Assembly (NCBI RefSeq): GCF_040790665.1
Contig: NZ_CP160849.1
Location: 1,389,501-1,453,500, forward strand
Direction of reading: 5' to 3'
From: Sulfitobacter pontiacus
Lineage (GTDB): Bacteria > Pseudomonadota > Alphaproteobacteria > Rhodobacterales > Rhodobacteraceae
Length of the DNA stretch: 64,000 bases
The notes under the pieces were generated by a model. That model saw only the letters and a program-made list of their open reading frames with translations, was not told where the DNA came from and did not search any database. Each line of letters begins with the position of its first letter. Position 1 is the stretch's first letter. A program made the translations under genes and the position numbers. Positions 63,901-64,000 of the stretch are shown one piece after another.

Positions 63901-63999
63901 TTACATGTTGTCCAGCAGTGCTTCACCGCCCGACATATCGCAGACGCCGGGTTGGACCTCGGCCTGGAATAGCGTGACCTTGCCGTCATCCACCAGCAT
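63901..63999 (-). CDS. Peroxiredoxin, C-terminal end (partial)
   Basis: The last 32 residues of a gene entering from the right. The tail reads D-D-G-K-V-T-L-F-Q-A-E, then P-G-V-C-D-M-S-G-G-E, then L-L-D-N-M, which resembles the C-terminus of Prx5-type (glutaredoxin-dependent) peroxiredoxins. The active cysteine would lie outside the window, so the call rests on this short end only. Confidence 0.6.
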   Translation of the reverse strand: MLVDDGKVTLFQAEVQPGVCDMSGGEALLDNM

Positions 64000-64000
64000 C

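Overview
The window is a GC-rich, densely packed bacterial chromosome segment with no rRNA, tRNA, CRISPR array, insertion sequence or phage gene that I can see. The gene set (assimilatory nitrate genes, FhuBCD-type iron uptake, GlcDEF, creatinase, a GT14-like glycosyltransferase beside a sulfotransferase, DUF1523, AmtB/GlnK, the RsfS/RlmH pair) and the many 4-base ATGA gene overlaps suggest an alphaproteobacterium of the Rhodobacterales, most likely the Roseobacter group. The genus cannot be fixed from this sequence alone.

Region 1 (1-11.3 kb) is one nitrate/nitrite assimilation operon: nitrate ABC transporter (nrtA truncated by the window edge, nrtB, and a single-chain double ATPase), nitrite reductase nirBD, molybdenum nitrate reductase nasA, a TrpD2-like gene and the siroheme synthase cysG. 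Five genes from nirB to cysG overlap by 4 bases. Region 2 (11.4-19.9 kb) is a siderophore uptake locus: AraC-type regulator, TonB receptor, Tat-exported binding protein, fused FhuB-like permease, FhuC-like ATPase and an exporter-fold ABC protein.

Region 3 (19.95-24.9 kb) is a lipid A modification cassette on the minus strand: phosphoethanolamine transferase (eptA), diacylglycerol kinase (dgkA) and an OmpR-type response regulator with its histidine kinase. A DUF998 membrane gene diverges from eptA. The gap between them holds an 11-bp-period direct repeat built like a PmrA box. Region 4 (25-30.4 kb) is leucine biosynthesis (leuB, leuD, leuC), with a membrane protein and a nuclease-family gene between leuB and leuD. 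Region 5 (30.7-34.6 kb) has an MscS channel, rsfS-rlmH with a good sigma-70 promoter, and small envelope genes.

Region 6 (34.6-39.1 kb) is glycolate oxidase glcD-glcE-small membrane gene-glcF. After it come a trypsin-like protease, a small heat-shock protein with a heat-shock-type promoter, and a group of amino-compound catabolic enzymes: PLP aminotransferase, succinate-semialdehyde dehydrogenase, a KynB-like hydrolase and creatinase (40.1-45.7 kb). Region 7 (45.9-50.9 kb) has a GAF histidine kinase, two small membrane genes, a HIT protein, a glycosyltransferase and a sulfotransferase. Region 8 (51-64 kb) is largely housekeeping: smpB, sseA, an aromatic aminotransferase, amtB/glnK with tandem upstream repeats, PBP1A, a DUF481 outer-membrane protein, a LysR regulator, an MlaA lipoprotein, RidA, GDPD, a GNAT protein, pterin dehydratase and the end of a peroxiredoxin.

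The main leads are the PmrA-box-like repeat and its cassette, the TGCC-N9-GGCG tandem repeats upstream of glnK, the heat-shock promoter plus structured leader of hsp20, and the odd translation start of rsfS.
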